DNA of 64,000 nucleotides from Lachnospiraceae bacterium (GCA_017542245.1 JAFXXN010000074.1:1-64000), one strand, 5' to 3'; shown: positions 45,704 to 54,997, numbered from the stretch's first letter. Program-made: numbers and translations. Notes: a model not told the origin generated them from the letters alone.

Positions 45704-46739
45704 AGATTTCTGCTTAAGTTCTTACATAGCTTACAGATTTATTTATAAGGATGAGTATGAGTTTTATCCTGGAATGAAACATAAACTGTATGAAGCAATA
45801 CCTGATAAAGACAGAATTCCTGTTACAACTTCAAAAGAAATTGGAACAGAAATTCAGAAACAGTTTGACGAATTATATAGCAAATATAAAAAGATAGGTA
45901 TACTGCTTTCTGGTGGTGTTGATTCTGCCATTCTGGCATCTTATCTGAAACCAGGCAGTAATGCTTATACATTTACTACTACTCTCTCAAGCAGTTTCAA
46001 TAAAGATGTTGAAAGAGCTGACTATTATTGTAAAAAACTGGGTTTGAATCATATTTTAATTAATATAAATTTTGAAGATTATAAGCTTTTTACGCCTGTT
46101 GTTATGGAAACAAAATGTGCTCCAGTACATTCTATAGAACCGCAGATTTATAAAGCAGCCTTAATGGCTAAATACATGGGTGATGAACTGATGATTGTTG
46201 GAGAGAGTTCTGATCTTATTTTTGGAGGAATGGATCAGTTGCTGTCTAAAGACTGGGGTTTTGAAGAATTCAAAAAAAGATATACTTTCCTTGAGCCTGA
46301 AAAGGTATTGGAAAATCCTGTTGATGTATCAGATCTTTTTGAAAAATACAGACAGAAAGGGGACAAAATTGATTTCTTAACCTTCATGGATGAGGTTTTC
46401 GCTATTGAGTCTTCAAGTTCGTATCTTAATGCTTTCGGAACAGCAAATCTTTCATATTATGATCCGTATGCAAAATTGGTTATGAAAGAACCATTGGATT
46501 TATACAAGGTCAGAAATGGGGAGCCTAAGTATCTGATAAGAGAATTGTTCCATAGCATTTATCCTGAAATAGAAATCCCATTTAAGATACCTATGCCAAG
46601 ACCAGTAGACAAGATTTTTGAAAACTGGTCTGGCCCAACAAGAGAAGAATTCAGAAAAGACATTAAGATGAACGAGTTGACAGGAAACCAGAAATGGCAG
46701 CTTTGGTGTGCTGAACTGTTTCTGAATCTGAACGAATAA
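45693..46739 (+). CDS. Asparagine-synthase-like ATP pyrophosphatase without glutaminase domain
   Basis: 348 residues with the PP-loop ILLSGGVDSAILASYL near residue 70 and DELMIVGESSDLIFGG, as in the synthetase half of AsnB. The N-terminal glutaminase domain, with its starting cysteine, is missing: the protein starts MLNKDFCLSSY. Expected to adenylate a carboxylate and form an amide or ester with an amine from another source. GAGGAGG precedes ATG 45693. Position after TagF-like and TagD-like genes suggests a role in polymer modification; substrate unknown. Confidence 0.75.
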   Translation: MLNKDFCLSSYIAYRFIYKDEYEFYPGMKHKLYEAIPDKDRIPVTTSKEIGTEIQKQFDELYSKYKKIGILLSGGVDSAILASYLKPGSNAYTFTTTLSSSFNKDVERADYYCKKLGLNHILININFEDYKLFTPVVMETKCAPVHSIEPQIYKAALMAKYMGDELMIVGESSDLIFGGMDQLLSKDWGFEEFKKRYTFLEPEKVLENPVDVSDLFEKYRQKGDKIDFLTFMDEVFAIESSSSYLNAFGTANLSYYDPYAKLVMKEPLDLYKVRNGEPKYLIRELFHSIYPEIEIPFKIPMPRPVDKIFENWSGPTREEFRKDIKMNELTGNQKWQLWCAELFLNLNE

Positions 46740-46811
46740 GCACATCATTAGAATATATAACTTAAATATATTTAACATAAAACGTTTATAAATTACGAAA
46801 TATTTCATAAC

Positions 46812-46841
46812 AAAACTCTTGATTATTCAGTCAAGAGTTTT
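46812..46841 (+). terminator. Terminator after the 43986-46739 operon
   Basis: AAAACTCTTGA (46812-46822) pairs with TCAAGAGTTTT (46831-46841) around an 8-base loop, followed by ATATAATT. It closes the three-gene operon 70 bases after its last stop. Confidence 0.75.
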
Positions 46842-46889
46842 ATATAATTCATATTATTATTTTTAAACCTATAAATTGAATATAACTGA

Positions 46890-46918
46890 TTGACTAAAAC
46901 TTTATATATAAATATAAT
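46890..46918 (+). promoter_or_regulatory. Strong promoter for the ABC importer operon
   Basis: TTGACT (46890-46895), 17-base spacer, TATAAT (46913-46918): the closest match to consensus in the window. The leader of about 55 bases to ATG 46979 holds a small inverted repeat (CGCATTC/AATGCG) near 46929-46942. Confidence 0.75.
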
Positions 46919-46978
46919 TAAAGAGTCTCGCATTCAAAAATGCGTATAAAGTCAACAAAAATGAATGGAAGTGAAATA

Positions 46979-47971
46979 ATGAAAAAAGCGTTGATAATTA
47001 TGTTAAGTGTATTAATGACACTTGTAATGTTTACCGGATGCACTCCAAAAGAAAAAGAAAGAGAAACAATAGTTATTTACAGTGCTGCTAACACGAAAAG
47101 ATTGGAAAACATGCAGACTATGTTAAGTGAAAAATTCCCTGACTATGATTTTGTTGTTGAATATCTGGGAACAAGTAAATTAGCTGCCAAGTTAATGGCT
47201 GAGGGTACAGATACTGATATTGATATCATTCACGACCTGTCATTTACAAATATGAATAAGTTATCTGAGATGGGTTATCTTACAAAACTTGATTGGGTTG
47301 ATTACTCAAGGTATTACGAGGATGGTAATCCAGCCAGCAAAGATTATGTTATTGAATGTAAGGTTTGCGGTGCAGTTGCAGTAAATACCAAGGTGCTAGA
47401 AGAAAAAGGCCTGCCTGAACCTACATGTTGGGAAGATTTGTTGAAGCCTGAATACAAAGGATTAGTTTCAATGAGCGATCCAAAAAGTTCTTCTGCTGGT
47501 TATATGTTTGTTAAGATGCTTGCTAACACCTGGGGTGAAGAAAAGTGCTTGGAATATTTTGATAAGTTAATGGACAATGTAGCACAGTTACAGTCTGGTG
47601 GTAATGGCCCTGCAAACGCTTTGGTTTCAGAAGAAGCAGCTATAGCACTGGTTATGGCATCAAATGTATCAGAAGCTATAACAGCTGGTGATCCATTGAA
47701 ATTATTATTCTTTGATGAAGGTGCTCCAGTAGCTTATTATGGACAAACAATTGTGAAAGGAAAAGATTCCAGACCAATTGTTAAAGAAGTGTTTGATTAC
47801 CTGATATATGATTTCAGAATCAAGGAAATGGAGATTTATCCTGGTGAGCCTGTAATCGTTGGTGTTAAGCAGAATATTGAAAATTATCCAGATGATATCA
47901 AGTTAGGTGATATGTCAAATGATACTCTGGAAGCTAAAGAGGCTCTGCTTGCCAAGTGGACACATTCATAA
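46979..47971 (+). CDS. Solute-binding lipoprotein of an ABC importer (FbpA/phosphonate-type)
   Basis: Lipid-anchored substrate-binding protein. MKKALIIMLSVLMTLVMFTGC is a lipoprotein signal with lipobox FTGC (last residues shown). The mature part (IVIYSAANTKRLEN, LPEPTCWEDLLKPEYKGL, MSDPKSSSAGYMFV) reads like the iron/2-aminoethylphosphonate/spermidine-type group of family-1 binding proteins. ATG 46979 was chosen for the signal peptide and GGAAG site, giving 330 residues. Substrate not readable; context with a cytidylyltransferase suggests a phosphonate or phospho-amine. Confidence 0.82.
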   Translation: MKKALIIMLSVLMTLVMFTGCTPKEKERETIVIYSAANTKRLENMQTMLSEKFPDYDFVVEYLGTSKLAAKLMAEGTDTDIDIIHDLSFTNMNKLSEMGYLTKLDWVDYSRYYEDGNPASKDYVIECKVCGAVAVNTKVLEEKGLPEPTCWEDLLKPEYKGLVSMSDPKSSSAGYMFVKMLANTWGEEKCLEYFDKLMDNVAQLQSGGNGPANALVSEEAAIALVMASNVSEAITAGDPLKLLFFDEGAPVAYYGQTIVKGKDSRPIVKEVFDYLIYDFRIKEMEIYPGEPVIVGVKQNIENYPDDIKLGDMSNDTLEAKEALLAKWTHS

Positions 47972-47989
47972 ATATTTATAAACAATAGC

Positions 47990-48018
47990 GTACTGTGGTT
48001 GTCAATCACAGTACTTTT
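47990..48018 (+). terminator. Leaky terminator between binding protein and ATPase genes
   Basis: GTACTGTG (47990-47997) and CACAGTAC (48007-48014) pair perfectly, followed by TTTT. A short T-run in mid-operon fits partial termination, which would make more binding protein than membrane parts. Confidence 0.65.
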
Positions 48019-48037
48019 ACCTTTGGAGGAGAATGAT

Positions 48038-48817
48038 ATGTTTGATAAAGACCTTTTGATTGCTACAGATCTTACAAAAGAATTTGATGATGAATCAATA
48101 GCCCTTAATCATGTCAATTTTACTGTAAAGGAAGGAGAGTTTCTTTCTATTTTAGGACCATCAGGATGTGGAAAGACTACTATTTTGAGGATACTTGTTG
48201 GATTGTTGGAACCGACTTCTGGAAAAGTAACAATGGATGGCAGAGATATTACATATGCGTTGCCTTCACAGCGCAATATGGGTATAGTTTTCCAGAGTTA
48301 TGCTCTTTTTGAGAATATGACTGTATTAGGCAATGTTGAATATGCTTTGAAAATTCAAAAGGATAAAAGAGCAAATGCCAGTAGAATTGCTACAGAAATG
48401 ATTGAAAGAATGGGAATAATTGAGCATATTAACAAGAAACCGGCTGAATTGTCAGGAGGGCAGCAACAGCGAGTTGCTATAGCAAGAACACTTGTATTAA
48501 ATCCTAAGATTATACTTTTTGATGAACCTATGTCTGCACTAGATGTTGCTACAAGATTACAGTTACGACAGGAATTAAAAAACATACAGAAAGAATATGG
48601 AACAACAATGATATATGTTACTCATGATCAGGAAGAAGCCTTCTCTATGTCTGATAGAATAATGGTTATGGAAAAGTCAAAGTTAGTTCAGTTGGATACA
48701 CCAGTTAATATAATTAAGAATCCTGCCAGTAAGTATGTTGAAGATTTTGTCATAGAAAATCTTAGAATCAAAATCAATTCTCTGACTAAGTATATCAAGG
48801 AGCTAGACAATGAATAA
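48038..48817 (+). CDS. ABC importer ATPase (PotA/FbpC type)
   Basis: Powers the importer. Walker A GPSGCGKT (40-47), Q-loop VFQSYALFENM, signature LSGGQQQR (138-145), Walker B IILFDEP (159-164) and the H-loop VTHDQEEAFSMSDR. At 259 residues it lacks the long C-terminal regulatory domain of typical PotA/FbpC proteins. ATG 48038 follows GGAGGAG. It overlaps the permease gene by 8 bases. Confidence 0.92.
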   Translation: MFDKDLLIATDLTKEFDDESIALNHVNFTVKEGEFLSILGPSGCGKTTILRILVGLLEPTSGKVTMDGRDITYALPSQRNMGIVFQSYALFENMTVLGNVEYALKIQKDKRANASRIATEMIERMGIIEHINKKPAELSGGQQQRVAIARTLVLNPKIILFDEPMSALDVATRLQLRQELKNIQKEYGTTMIYVTHDQEEAFSMSDRIMVMEKSKLVQLDTPVNIIKNPASKYVEDFVIENLRIKINSLTKYIKELDNE

Positions 48818-50426
48818 ACATCTTAAAGAAACTGGTCTATCTGCATCAAAGATACTTGTTTCTGTAGCGCTTTTTAGTTTCATTGTATTACCATTTATAA
48901 ATATGGTTTTCAAGATAAAGCCATCAGATATACAGTTTATTTTACAGTCAAACATGTTTGTGAAAGCGTGTCTTAACTCATTGAAAACCTGCCTGGTAAC
49001 AACTGCTATTTCTGTTTCTTTAGCCTTATCATTGGCTATGATTATTCAGAGAAGTAATATAAGGTTTAAGCCATTTTTCACTGTATTCGTAACATTGCCA
49101 ATGCTTATACCATCTCTTTCAATTGGTACAAGCATGATTGTATTGTTTGGTACAAATGGTGTTATAACAAACTTGTTACATCTCAACGGTTCTATATATG
49201 GTTATTGGGGAATAGTTATGGGTGCTGTATTGTATTCCTATCCGGTAGCTTTTATCATGCTGAATGATGTGTTGAAATATGAAGATGCATCACCTTATGA
49301 AGCAGCAGAAGTTTTAGGGTTGAACAAATTTAATAGATTCAGGGCTATCACAGCTCCATATCTTAAAAAGCCTTTAATAGGAGCGGTTTTTTCGGTTTTT
49401 TCAATGACAGTAACTGACTACGGTATTCCTTTAATGATTGGTGGCAAAACAACAACGTTAGCTGTTATGATGTATCAGCAAGTAATCGGACAGCTCGAAT
49501 TTAACAAAGGTAGTGTCATAGGTCTATTTCTTTTAATTCCGGCATTTATAGCGTTTATTTATAACGCAATCACTAGCAGTCAGCCAAAGATGAACTTTGT
49601 TTCAAAGGAATTTGAAATTAAGAAAGGAGTTCTCAGAGATATCGTTTCATATATAATTATAGGTGTTGTTTCACTATTTATAGCGACCTTACTCATAACA
49701 TTTGTCATGTATGGATTTGTTACAAGATATCCTAGAGACTTGACTCCTACTTTAGCAAATGTTCAATTTTTCATAAAAATAAAAGGATTACAATACTTAA
49801 GAACTACTTTATTTATTTCAGTTTGTGTAGCATTGATTGGAATAGTATTATCGTTTACAACAGCTTATCTAACTGCCCGCACTTCTTCCAAGAGCTCTCA
49901 ATTGTTACACTTAATGTCAATGACATCATTGGCTATCCCAGGACTAGTACTTGGCCTTGCGTATGTATTCATGTTCAAAGGAACGTTCATCTATGGAACA
50001 CTGGTTATCATAATATTGGCTAATCTGATGCACTTCTTTGCTTCACCATACCTTATGATGTATAATTCACTGGGAAAAATGAACCAGAATCTGGAAGCTG
50101 TTGGTTTTACATTGGGAATATCCAGATTAATGATAATAAAGGATGTAATAATTCCTCAGATAAAGACTACATTCCTAGAAATATTTTCATATTTTTTTGT
50201 TAACAGTATGATGACTATATCAGCAGTTTCTTTCCTTTTTAATTATAGAACCAAACCAATTTCATTAATGATAGGTCAGTTTGAAGCACAGATGAATCTA
50301 GAATGTGCATCTATTGTTTCGTTAGTTATCCTAGGTGTTAATCTAACAATGAAATTTATTATCTATTTGTTGAAAAAATATGTCAGCAAAACAAGTATAA
50401 AGAGAATTAATGTAGTAGAGGGGTAA
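48810..50426 (+). CDS. ABC importer permease, two fused membrane domains (FbpB type)
   Basis: 538 residues with about 12 helices in two halves, each with a coupling-loop EAA-type motif (YEAAEVLGLNKFNRFRAI in the first; LEAVGFTLGISRLMIIKDV in the second). Such fused permeases serve iron, phosphonate or thiamine importers. The second half begins at about residue 280. Confidence 0.88.
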   Translation: MNKHLKETGLSASKILVSVALFSFIVLPFINMVFKIKPSDIQFILQSNMFVKACLNSLKTCLVTTAISVSLALSLAMIIQRSNIRFKPFFTVFVTLPMLIPSLSIGTSMIVLFGTNGVITNLLHLNGSIYGYWGIVMGAVLYSYPVAFIMLNDVLKYEDASPYEAAEVLGLNKFNRFRAITAPYLKKPLIGAVFSVFSMTVTDYGIPLMIGGKTTTLAVMMYQQVIGQLEFNKGSVIGLFLLIPAFIAFIYNAITSSQPKMNFVSKEFEIKKGVLRDIVSYIIIGVVSLFIATLLITFVMYGFVTRYPRDLTPTLANVQFFIKIKGLQYLRTTLFISVCVALIGIVLSFTTAYLTARTSSKSSQLLHLMSMTSLAIPGLVLGLAYVFMFKGTFIYGTLVIIILANLMHFFASPYLMMYNSLGKMNQNLEAVGFTLGISRLMIIKDVIIPQIKTTFLEIFSYFFVNSMMTISAVSFLFNYRTKPISLMIGQFEAQMNLECASIVSLVILGVNLTMKFIIYLLKKYVSKTSIKRINVVEG

Positions 50427-50433
50427 TATTAAT

Positions 50434-51321
50434 ATGCTTAATGAAAAAGAGTTTAAAATTCTTACTTATTTACTTGATAATAAACAAGGTGTAACTCAGA
50501 ATAAAATTGCTAAAGGAACTGGACTGTCAGTTGGTTCTGTTAATAAAACTGTTAACTATCTGATCGAATCAAATTGCATTAGCAACTATAATGTTACAGA
50601 TAAAGGTTTAGAAGCTTTGGAACCATACAGAGTACAGAACGCCTGTTTTATGGCGGCCGGATTTGGAAGCAGACTGGTTCCAATTACCCTGAACACTCCA
50701 AAACCTTTAGTCAGGGTAAGAGGAAAAAGAATAATTGATAGTCTACTTGATGCTTGTGTCGAAGCAGAAATTCCTAACATATATATTGTTAGGGGGTATT
50801 TGAAAGAACAGTTTGATCAGCTTCTTGAGAAATATCCAATGATTCACTTTATTGATAATCCTTTGTACAATGAGACAAACAATATATCCAGTGCTTTATT
50901 GTTAGGCGATAAAATCTCTAATTCATATATGTTTGAAGCTGATCTCTTGTTAAGCAATTCTAAACTCATAACTAAGTATCAGTATGTTTCAAACTATCTT
51001 GGTATTTATAAAGAAAGAACAGATGACTATATTTTCAAAATGAAGAACGAACGCATTGTTGGTGGGGGAATTGGTGGATTTAATTGTTATCAAGTAGTAG
51101 GTATTTCATATTGGAACAGACAGGACGGGTTAAATTTACGGAATAATATTGAAAACGTGTTTTATAATGTGCCAGGTGGTAAAGAAAAATTCTTTGGATC
51201 TTGTGTAGACTACACAAAGACATATTTAACTGTTCGCCCATGTACAGATGCTGACGTTGTTGAAATAGATACATTTAGAGAACTTCAGCGGCTTGATCCT
51301 GCATATAGAGTGGAATTGTAA
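50434..51321 (+). CDS. HTH domain fused to LicC/PntC-type nucleotidyltransferase
   Basis: Residues 1-65 form a winged-helix DNA-binding-like domain (MarR-like: LTYLLDNKQGVTQNKIAKGTG). From residue 70 is a sugar-nucleotidyltransferase fold with CFMAAGFGSRLVPIT (71-85) and NTPKPLVRVRGKRII, then DNPLYNETNNISSALL, as in phosphocholine cytidylyltransferase LicC and 2-aminoethylphosphonate cytidylyltransferase PntC. 295 residues. It follows the permease by 7 bases, so the imported solute is likely its substrate or its signal. No choline kinase or LicD is in the window. Confidence 0.8.
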   Translation: MLNEKEFKILTYLLDNKQGVTQNKIAKGTGLSVGSVNKTVNYLIESNCISNYNVTDKGLEALEPYRVQNACFMAAGFGSRLVPITLNTPKPLVRVRGKRIIDSLLDACVEAEIPNIYIVRGYLKEQFDQLLEKYPMIHFIDNPLYNETNNISSALLLGDKISNSYMFEADLLLSNSKLITKYQYVSNYLGIYKERTDDYIFKMKNERIVGGGIGGFNCYQVVGISYWNRQDGLNLRNNIENVFYNVPGGKEKFFGSCVDYTKTYLTVRPCTDADVVEIDTFRELQRLDPAYRVEL

Positions 51322-51722
51322 ATACTCATATTAAAGATTTCTTATTGACATTTTAAAATGATAAGATTGCTTTAGTGATGATTCTTTAACAATGTCAAGC
51401 AATCACCAAATATAGTTATAACTAAACATTAAATACATCAAATTATTAGAATTAATTCTAAAAGGTTAATGTAATATAACATAGAAGAGAATTCAAAAAA
51501 AGCTTTTTTTGTTTTAGGTAATACATTATACTTATTACCCTTACTTATCTTATGGATTATTTAACGAAGGTAAATTGGATAAAGAATTAGCAGGATTCAT
51601 TAACAATATAAGAAAGTACAAAAACACATAAGTGAGCTATAGATATAGATGAATAAATAATCTGTGAAAATTGTTGTGAAAATTGATGCTTATTGCATCA
51701 ATAATAAATACTGATATAAAAG

Positions 51723-51757
51723 AAAGCCTCAATAACAAAGAAATCAAAAGGCTTTTT
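51723..51757 (+). terminator. Terminator upstream of the BspA-like gene
   Basis: AAAGCCT (51723-51729) pairs with AGGCTTT (51749-51755) followed by further T, with a 19-base loop. It isolates the next gene from upstream transcription. Confidence 0.55.
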
Positions 51758-51779
51758 TATGTGCAGATACTAATGATAA

Positions 51780-51788
51780 TGATATAAT
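51780..51788 (+). promoter_or_regulatory. Extended -10 promoter for the BspA-like gene
   Basis: TGATATAAT (51780-51788) is an extended -10; no good -35 is seen. Identical in sequence to the -10 region of rmlA (30573-30581). AAGGAG at 51805-51810 is the ribosome site. Confidence 0.45.
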
Positions 51789-51818
51789 CTAATTGCTAGA
51801 TTACAAGGAGTTTTGTTT

Positions 51819-54800
51819 ATGAAAAGGATATTAACGGTTTTAATTACTATATTGATATGTATCTCCAATTTTTCTTTTTTCAGAGCAGAAGAAACCGATT
51901 TTGAAATAGTCAATAATACCATTGATTATAAGGCAAATGAAGGATCCGCAAAAATTCAGGTAAAGTTAAATATTGATGAAGATTGTATTAAAAACATTTA
52001 TATCAATGATGAGTTACTTGAAAGTGGTTTCTATTATATCAGTGATGGTAACTTTTACTTATCTGAACCTAATCAGTGTAAAGACAGAGTTATTCAGAAC
52101 ATTGTATCTAGAGAAAACACTTTAACATTTGAGTATAGAGACAACGAGGAGATTAAAACAAATACGTTTAGTTTTTTTGTTGATAATTATGATTTTTGTC
52201 CTGATTTAATAACAACATATGGAACAGATCCAATTGAATCAGAAATAAAGAAAGTTGATTTAAAAGATATTACTATTTCATTAAACACATCTCTTGAGAA
52301 TTTTCATTTTGAATTTGGTTGTAAAACTGAAGAAAATAATGGTGCCGAAAAAATACTAGCAACCAATAGCGATAATAGTGATGTTATTACGTTTGATAAC
52401 GATAAAGGGATCATTATTATTCCAAAAGAATATCTGGAAACATTAGAAGTTGGTACTTATTACTTTAGTGGAGCGTGGTTTGGCTACAAGTTTACAAAAG
52501 AATTCGTAATTGAACATGGAAATGTTGATATCAGTTCATTAAAACTTAATGAAGAACAATTGAATCTTCATGTTGGACAGTCATTTGAACTATATGCGGA
52601 AGTACTTTCTGGTAATGCTGAAAATTATGCGATTGAGTGGAATAGTAGTGATACAAATATTGTTACTGTAAATGAAAACGGATTATTGACAGCAGTTTCT
52701 CAGGGAACAGCAGTAATAACTGCAATTGTATTAGGTGAAGATAACCTTAATGCATCTTGCAATGTTACCGTAGTTAAAAACACGCTAGATACATCAAATG
52801 CTACAGCTTATGCAGTATTATCGCCAGACGGTCACTTAATATTCTTAAAGAGTAATAATAGTTATTTAAATAACAGTACAGCTACAGTAACAGATATAAA
52901 CGGATACGATTATACTGGAATAGTGTATGCCGATATTGAAAATATATTAGCAGTAAGTGAAGAAGATATTCCATGGTATGGTGACAGAGAAAACATTAAT
53001 AAAGCATATGTAGCCGACAATAACATAATACAGCCTACTTCATTAGGCTACTGGTTTTATGGATGTGATAATCTTGAAGATTTTGACTCAACAGGATTCA
53101 ATACCAGTAATGTTACGGATATGGGCGATATGTTTTATTCCTGCAGTTCTTTAACAAGTCTTGATTTGAGTCATTTTGATACCAGCAATGTTGAATATAT
53201 GTGGGATATGTTTTCTGATTGTGGTTCTTTAACAAGTCTTGATTTAAGCAGTTTTAACACAAGTAATGTTGTAGATATGACATATATGTTCTATGGTTGC
53301 GATTCCTTAACAAGTCTTGATTTAAGCAGTTTTAATACCGGTAATGTCAATTATATGCAGGACATGTTTGAAAACTGCAGTTCTTTGACAAGTATTAATT
53401 TAAATAGTTTTGATGTCAGAAATGTAACAAATATGGGATACATGTTTACTGGTTGTAGTTCTTTAACAAGTCTTGATTTAAGCAGTTTTAGTACAAGCAA
53501 TGTAACAGTAATGGATAGTATGTTTGATGGTTGCAATGTATTAACAAGTCTAGATTTAAGCAATTTTGATACAAATAAGGTAACATCTATGGATTATCTG
53601 TTCTATGAATGTACTTCACTAGCAGAGGTTAAATTAGGAACAGGATTTACAACATGGCAAAATGAATCATATCTTCCTACAGGAAATTGGACAAATGGAG
53701 AATTTATAAAGACAGAAACAGAACTTCAGGAAGAATATCCATTGCACGCGTCAGAATGGGCAGGCACATGGGTAAGAATAACACATTATGTTTCTTCTGT
53801 GGAATTAAATAGAACTGTATTAGAATTAAATAAGGGACAGACAGAAACTTTAACTGCTACAGTTTTACCAGAAAACGCAACAGTAAAGAAATTAAACTGG
53901 AGCAGCAGTGATGAAAGTATAGCCACAGTAGATGAAAATGGTGTTGTAACAGGAGTAAGTGAAGGAACCGCAACAATAACAGTAACGACAACAGACGGAA
54001 CAGGACTGAGTGACAGCTGTACAGTAACAGTAGTAGAAGAAACAACATCACCAGTAGTGATCCAATCCTCAGCATTAGTACTTGAAGGAGTGATCCAGAT
54101 CCAGTTCAAGGTGATAGTACCTGAAGCAGAAGAGAAGAACATATTAGTAAAGTTTGAAGGCGGAAACGCATCGAACAGCTATGAGGAAAGCTATAATGCA
54201 GCAGAGAAACGGGTCAAGAGCGAAGAGACAGCAGAAGGAATGGTGTATTACTACAGAGTACCAGTATATGCGAAGCAGATGAATGATAAAGTAACGATCT
54301 GGTTTACAGACCTGGAGGGAAACAAAGTAAGCTTCTACAGGGCAAGCGGAACAGATGTAACAGAGAGCGGATTCGAGTATTCAGTAGCTACATACATCAA
54401 TAACAAGTGGGACAGCAGTACCACGAAGACGAGGAATCTGGTAAGAGCTATGAAGTACTATGGGTTATATGCACAGAAGGCCTTCACATATGAAGTATCA
54501 CTGGCAGATGAGATCTTAAGTACACTTGAACCGATGAGTGATGTGGATATAAGCTTACTGGAACCATATGTATATGTAAAAGAAGGTACAGCACCGGCAG
54601 GATTAAAAGTAGCCTCATTCAGCCTGACGTTGGAAGAAGACATCAGGATCAATTACAAGTTAGATGTAGGAGAAGGAGTGAATCCTGAGGATTACGATAT
54701 AAGACTTGATGGAAAGAAGGTAAAGGCAGAAAAGAGCGGAAGTGACTGGTATGTATACAAGGCGAACATCGCGGCCAAGGACTTAGACACGATGCACGAA

Positions 54801-54962
54801 TTAAGCATAAGTGACGGTACGAATACGATGGTATACAAATATGGTGTTTTGACATACTGTTATAACAAGTTAAGCAACAGCAATACTGATACGAAGACAA
54901 AGAATCTGTGCAAGGCGATATACTGGTACAGTAAAGCCGCTGATGCATATTGGGGAAACTAA
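51819..54962 (+). CDS. BspA-like surface protein with two Big2 domains
   Basis: Secreted protein of 1047 residues. MKRILTVLITILICISNFSF is a signal peptide start. Parts in order: N-terminal unknown (25-235); bacterial Ig-like Big2 (about 236-320); BspA-type 25-residue repeats (about 415-605), each with SLTSLDLSSFNTSNV and a MFYGC-type end; second Big2 (656-740); and a C-terminal pair of about 140-residue domains similar to each other (745-895 and 930-1047). No LPxTG-type anchor is present. BspA repeats are linked to binding host proteins. From about base 53990 the coding becomes richer in G and C (gta/aag/gag codons), unlike the N-terminal half. Confidence 0.85.
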   Translation: MKRILTVLITILICISNFSFFRAEETDFEIVNNTIDYKANEGSAKIQVKLNIDEDCIKNIYINDELLESGFYYISDGNFYLSEPNQCKDRVIQNIVSRENTLTFEYRDNEEIKTNTFSFFVDNYDFCPDLITTYGTDPIESEIKKVDLKDITISLNTSLENFHFEFGCKTEENNGAEKILATNSDNSDVITFDNDKGIIIIPKEYLETLEVGTYYFSGAWFGYKFTKEFVIEHGNVDISSLKLNEEQLNLHVGQSFELYAEVLSGNAENYAIEWNSSDTNIVTVNENGLLTAVSQGTAVITAIVLGEDNLNASCNVTVVKNTLDTSNATAYAVLSPDGHLIFLKSNNSYLNNSTATVTDINGYDYTGIVYADIENILAVSEEDIPWYGDRENINKAYVADNNIIQPTSLGYWFYGCDNLEDFDSTGFNTSNVTDMGDMFYSCSSLTSLDLSHFDTSNVEYMWDMFSDCGSLTSLDLSSFNTSNVVDMTYMFYGCDSLTSLDLSSFNTGNVNYMQDMFENCSSLTSINLNSFDVRNVTNMGYMFTGCSSLTSLDLSSFSTSNVTVMDSMFDGCNVLTSLDLSNFDTNKVTSMDYLFYECTSLAEVKLGTGFTTWQNESYLPTGNWTNGEFIKTETELQEEYPLHASEWAGTWVRITHYVSSVELNRTVLELNKGQTETLTATVLPENATVKKLNWSSSDESIATVDENGVVTGVSEGTATITVTTTDGTGLSDSCTVTVVEETTSPVVIQSSALVLEGVIQIQFKVIVPEAEEKNILVKFEGGNASNSYEESYNAAEKRVKSEETAEGMVYYYRVPVYAKQMNDKVTIWFTDLEGNKVSFYRASGTDVTESGFEYSVATYINNKWDSSTTKTRNLVRAMKYYGLYAQKAFTYEVSLADEILSTLEPMSDVDISLLEPYVYVKEGTAPAGLKVASFSLTLEEDIRINYKLDVGEGVNPEDYDIRLDGKKVKAEKSGSDWYVYKANIAAKDLDTMHELSISDGTNTMVYKYGVLTYCYNKLSNSNTDTKTKNLCKAIYWYSKAADAYWGN
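53095..53600 (+). repeat. Tandem 75-bp repeats coding the BspA domain
   Basis: About seven units of 75 bases (25 residues) with a common core TTAACAAGTCTTGATTTAAG at about 53150, 53227, 53306, 53460 and 53535; one unit (about 53380) is more diverged. The similarity allows copy-number change by recombination without a frameshift. Confidence 0.8.
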
Positions 54963-54977
54963 AGAGAACAGTTATTC

Positions 54978-54997
54978 CGACAAGACAAAAAAGAAGC
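54978..54997 (+). repeat. 20-bp repeat, copy 2 (copy 1 at 141-160)
   Basis: Exact match to the sequence at 141-160. Here it lies 16 bases after the stop of the BspA-like gene and enters the left arm of its terminator. Confidence 0.6.

Larger units (their letters stand above)
51322..51818. other. Intergenic region, no supported gene
   Basis: About 500 bases without a supported gene. It holds an 8-bp inverted repeat (GATTGCTT 51365 / AAGCAATC 51397), a 16-bp palindrome of seven A, GC, seven T (51495-51510), a small hairpin (TTGATGC/GCATCAA, 51683-51701), a terminator and a promoter. A 38-codon open stretch from 51518 ends ELAGFINNIRKYKNT before TAA at 51630-51632; with no start or ribosome site it may be a gene remnant. 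Confidence 0.5.

Noticed and set aside
51495..51510. Palindrome of seven A, GC, seven T as a terminator
   Set aside because: It has no loop and would not form a stable hairpin; no gene end lies close by.
53095..53600. CRISPR-like array because of regular 75-bp repeats
   Set aside because: The repeats code in frame for BspA units and have no unique spacers.
53786..54142. Reverse-strand open frame of 118 codons opposite the BspA-like gene
   Set aside because: Low-complexity shadow (Val/Ser/Thr-rich) of the forward repeats with no ribosome site.
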